From assembly GCF_001053185.1 (NCBI RefSeq), contig NZ_CSTD01000001.1:124001-188000 (forward strand): a stretch of DNA of 64,000 bases, written 5' to 3'. How positions within the stretch are numbered: position 1 is the first letter of the stretch; every line of letters starts with the position of its first letter. Below, piece after piece: positions 63,364-64,000 of the stretch. The notes beneath the pieces were generated by a model. It was not told where the DNA came from and did not search any database. It was given only the letters and a program-made list of their open reading frames with translations. The translations under genes and the position numbers were made by a program. This DNA comes from Mycobacterium bohemicum DSM 44277 (GTDB taxonomy: Bacteria > Actinomycetota > Actinomycetes > Mycobacteriales > Mycobacteriaceae).

Positions 63364-64000
63364 GTGACCAATACCTCCCACCCGGCCGAACCCCACGTCG
63401 GTTCGGTGTCCTCGAAGTTGAATTGGCTGCGCGCGGGAGTCCTCGGCGCCAACGACGGCATCGTCTCGACGGCGGGCATCGTGGTGGGTGTCGCGGCGGC
63501 GACGGTGCTGCGTGCCCCGATATTGACCGCCGGCAGCGCCGGACTGGTCGCCGGCGCGGTGTCGATGGCCCTGGGGGAATACGTGTCGGTCAGCACCCAG
63601 CGCGACACCGAGAAGGCGTTGCTGATCAAGGAACGGCAGGAATTGCGCGACGACCCGGTCGCCGAACTGGACGAGCTTGCCGCGCTGTACGAGGCGAAGG
63701 GTCTGTCGTCGGCGACCGCGCGCACCGTGGCCGAGGAACTCACCGACCACAATCCGCTGCTGGCCCACGCCGAGGTGGAGCTGGGCATCAACCCCGACGA
63801 GCTGACCAACCCGTTGCACGCGGCATCGTCGTCGGCGCTTTCGTTCGCCGTCGGAGCCATGTTGCCGTTGATTGCGATCCTGGCGCCGCCGACGGCGTGG
63901 CGAATCCCCGTCACGGTGGTGGCCGTCCTTGCGGCGCTGGTGATCACCGGGGCGGTGTCGGCCGGCCTCGGCGGTGCGCCGAAGGGCCGGGCCGTGGCCC
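63364..64000 (+). CDS. VIT-family Fe/Mn transporter (3' truncated by window)
   Basis: 212 codons reach the window edge without a stop. The family blocks are clear: GVLGANDGIVSTAGIVVGVA in the first membrane segment and GAVSMALGEYVSVSTQRDTE, whose Glu residues line the metal path, then a loop of Glu-rich cytoplasmic helices and further membrane segments (ALSFAVGAMLPLIAIL). VIT1/CCC1-type proteins export Fe2+ or Mn2+. GTG 63364 follows TATCGT (63351-63356), consistent with a leaderless mRNA. Confidence 0.88.
   Translation, partial: MTNTSHPAEPHVGSVSSKLNWLRAGVLGANDGIVSTAGIVVGVAAATVLRAPILTAGSAGLVAGAVSMALGEYVSVSTQRDTEKALLIKERQELRDDPVAELDELAALYEAKGLSSATARTVAEELTDHNPLLAHAEVELGINPDELTNPLHAASSSALSFAVGAMLPLIAILAPPTAWRIPVTVVAVLAALVITGAVSAGLGGAPKGRAVA

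Overview
The window is high-GC chromosomal DNA from a Mycobacterium. Markers are a PE_PGRS-type protein, an Mtb12/CFP2-type antigen, an Rv0203-like haem-binding protein, DUF732 and DUF7159-type proteins, F420-type nitroreductases, a DesA3-like desaturase and many GTG/ATG starts with no leader. From memory of M. tuberculosis H37Rv, roughly 6-32 kb follows the order Rv2330c (lppP), narK1, Rv2327, Rv2326c, Rv2325c, Rv2324, Rv2323c, rocD, rocE, Rv2319c, uspC-B-A, Rv2315c, Rv2314c, in reverse orientation and with extra genes inserted. A PE_PGRS gene argues for a slow grower outside the M. avium complex; that is inference.

Layout. 0-8.5 kb is oxyanion and nitrogen metabolism: a rhodanese-sulfite oxidase fusion (cut by the window start), a 1363-residue assimilatory nitrate reductase fused to its own NADPH-flavin reductase, a decayed copy of that gene, the lipoprotein LppP and a NarK transporter. 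8.5-13 kb is inserted relative to H37Rv: an acyl-CoA dehydrogenase/oxidase, a phytase-like lipoprotein and a frameshifted FHA-ABC permease. 13-20.5 kb holds a MarR regulator with a clear operator, an ECF vitamin/metal-type transporter, an SRPBCC protein, a sulfatase, and a second MarR/oxidoreductase pair. 20.5-25.5 kb is an arginine/ornithine catabolic block (AsnC regulator, DDAH, RocD, RocE, universal stress protein). 25.5-31.6 kb has the UspABC amino-sugar importer and the TldD/TldE protease pair.

From the CAT-anticodon tRNA at 34.5 kb to about 43.6 kb the content looks accessory: an IS481-type remnant, a TetR/short-chain dehydrogenase/PPOX cluster, an unusual UvrA paralogue, a SulP anion transporter, a DoxX-like protein, and long gene-poor gaps. 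43.8-64 kb is a mixed set of secreted and envelope proteins (Mtb12, a cupredoxin lacking two copper ligands, PE-phosphoesterase, DUF732, GH6 cellulase, haemophore), a P450, a desaturase, a VapBC pair, a nickel transporter, methyltransferases and a VIT-family iron/manganese transporter cut by the window end.

The most notable signals are: a second promoter, leader and start plus the 3' end of the nitrate reductase, left by tandem duplication and internal deletion and carrying a GlnR-like box; a near-identical 16-bp TetR-type operator at two loci 20 kb apart; two genes that each appear to be broken by one frameshift in GC repeats; and a small secreted-protein gene split by an inverted copy of its own 3' hairpin.
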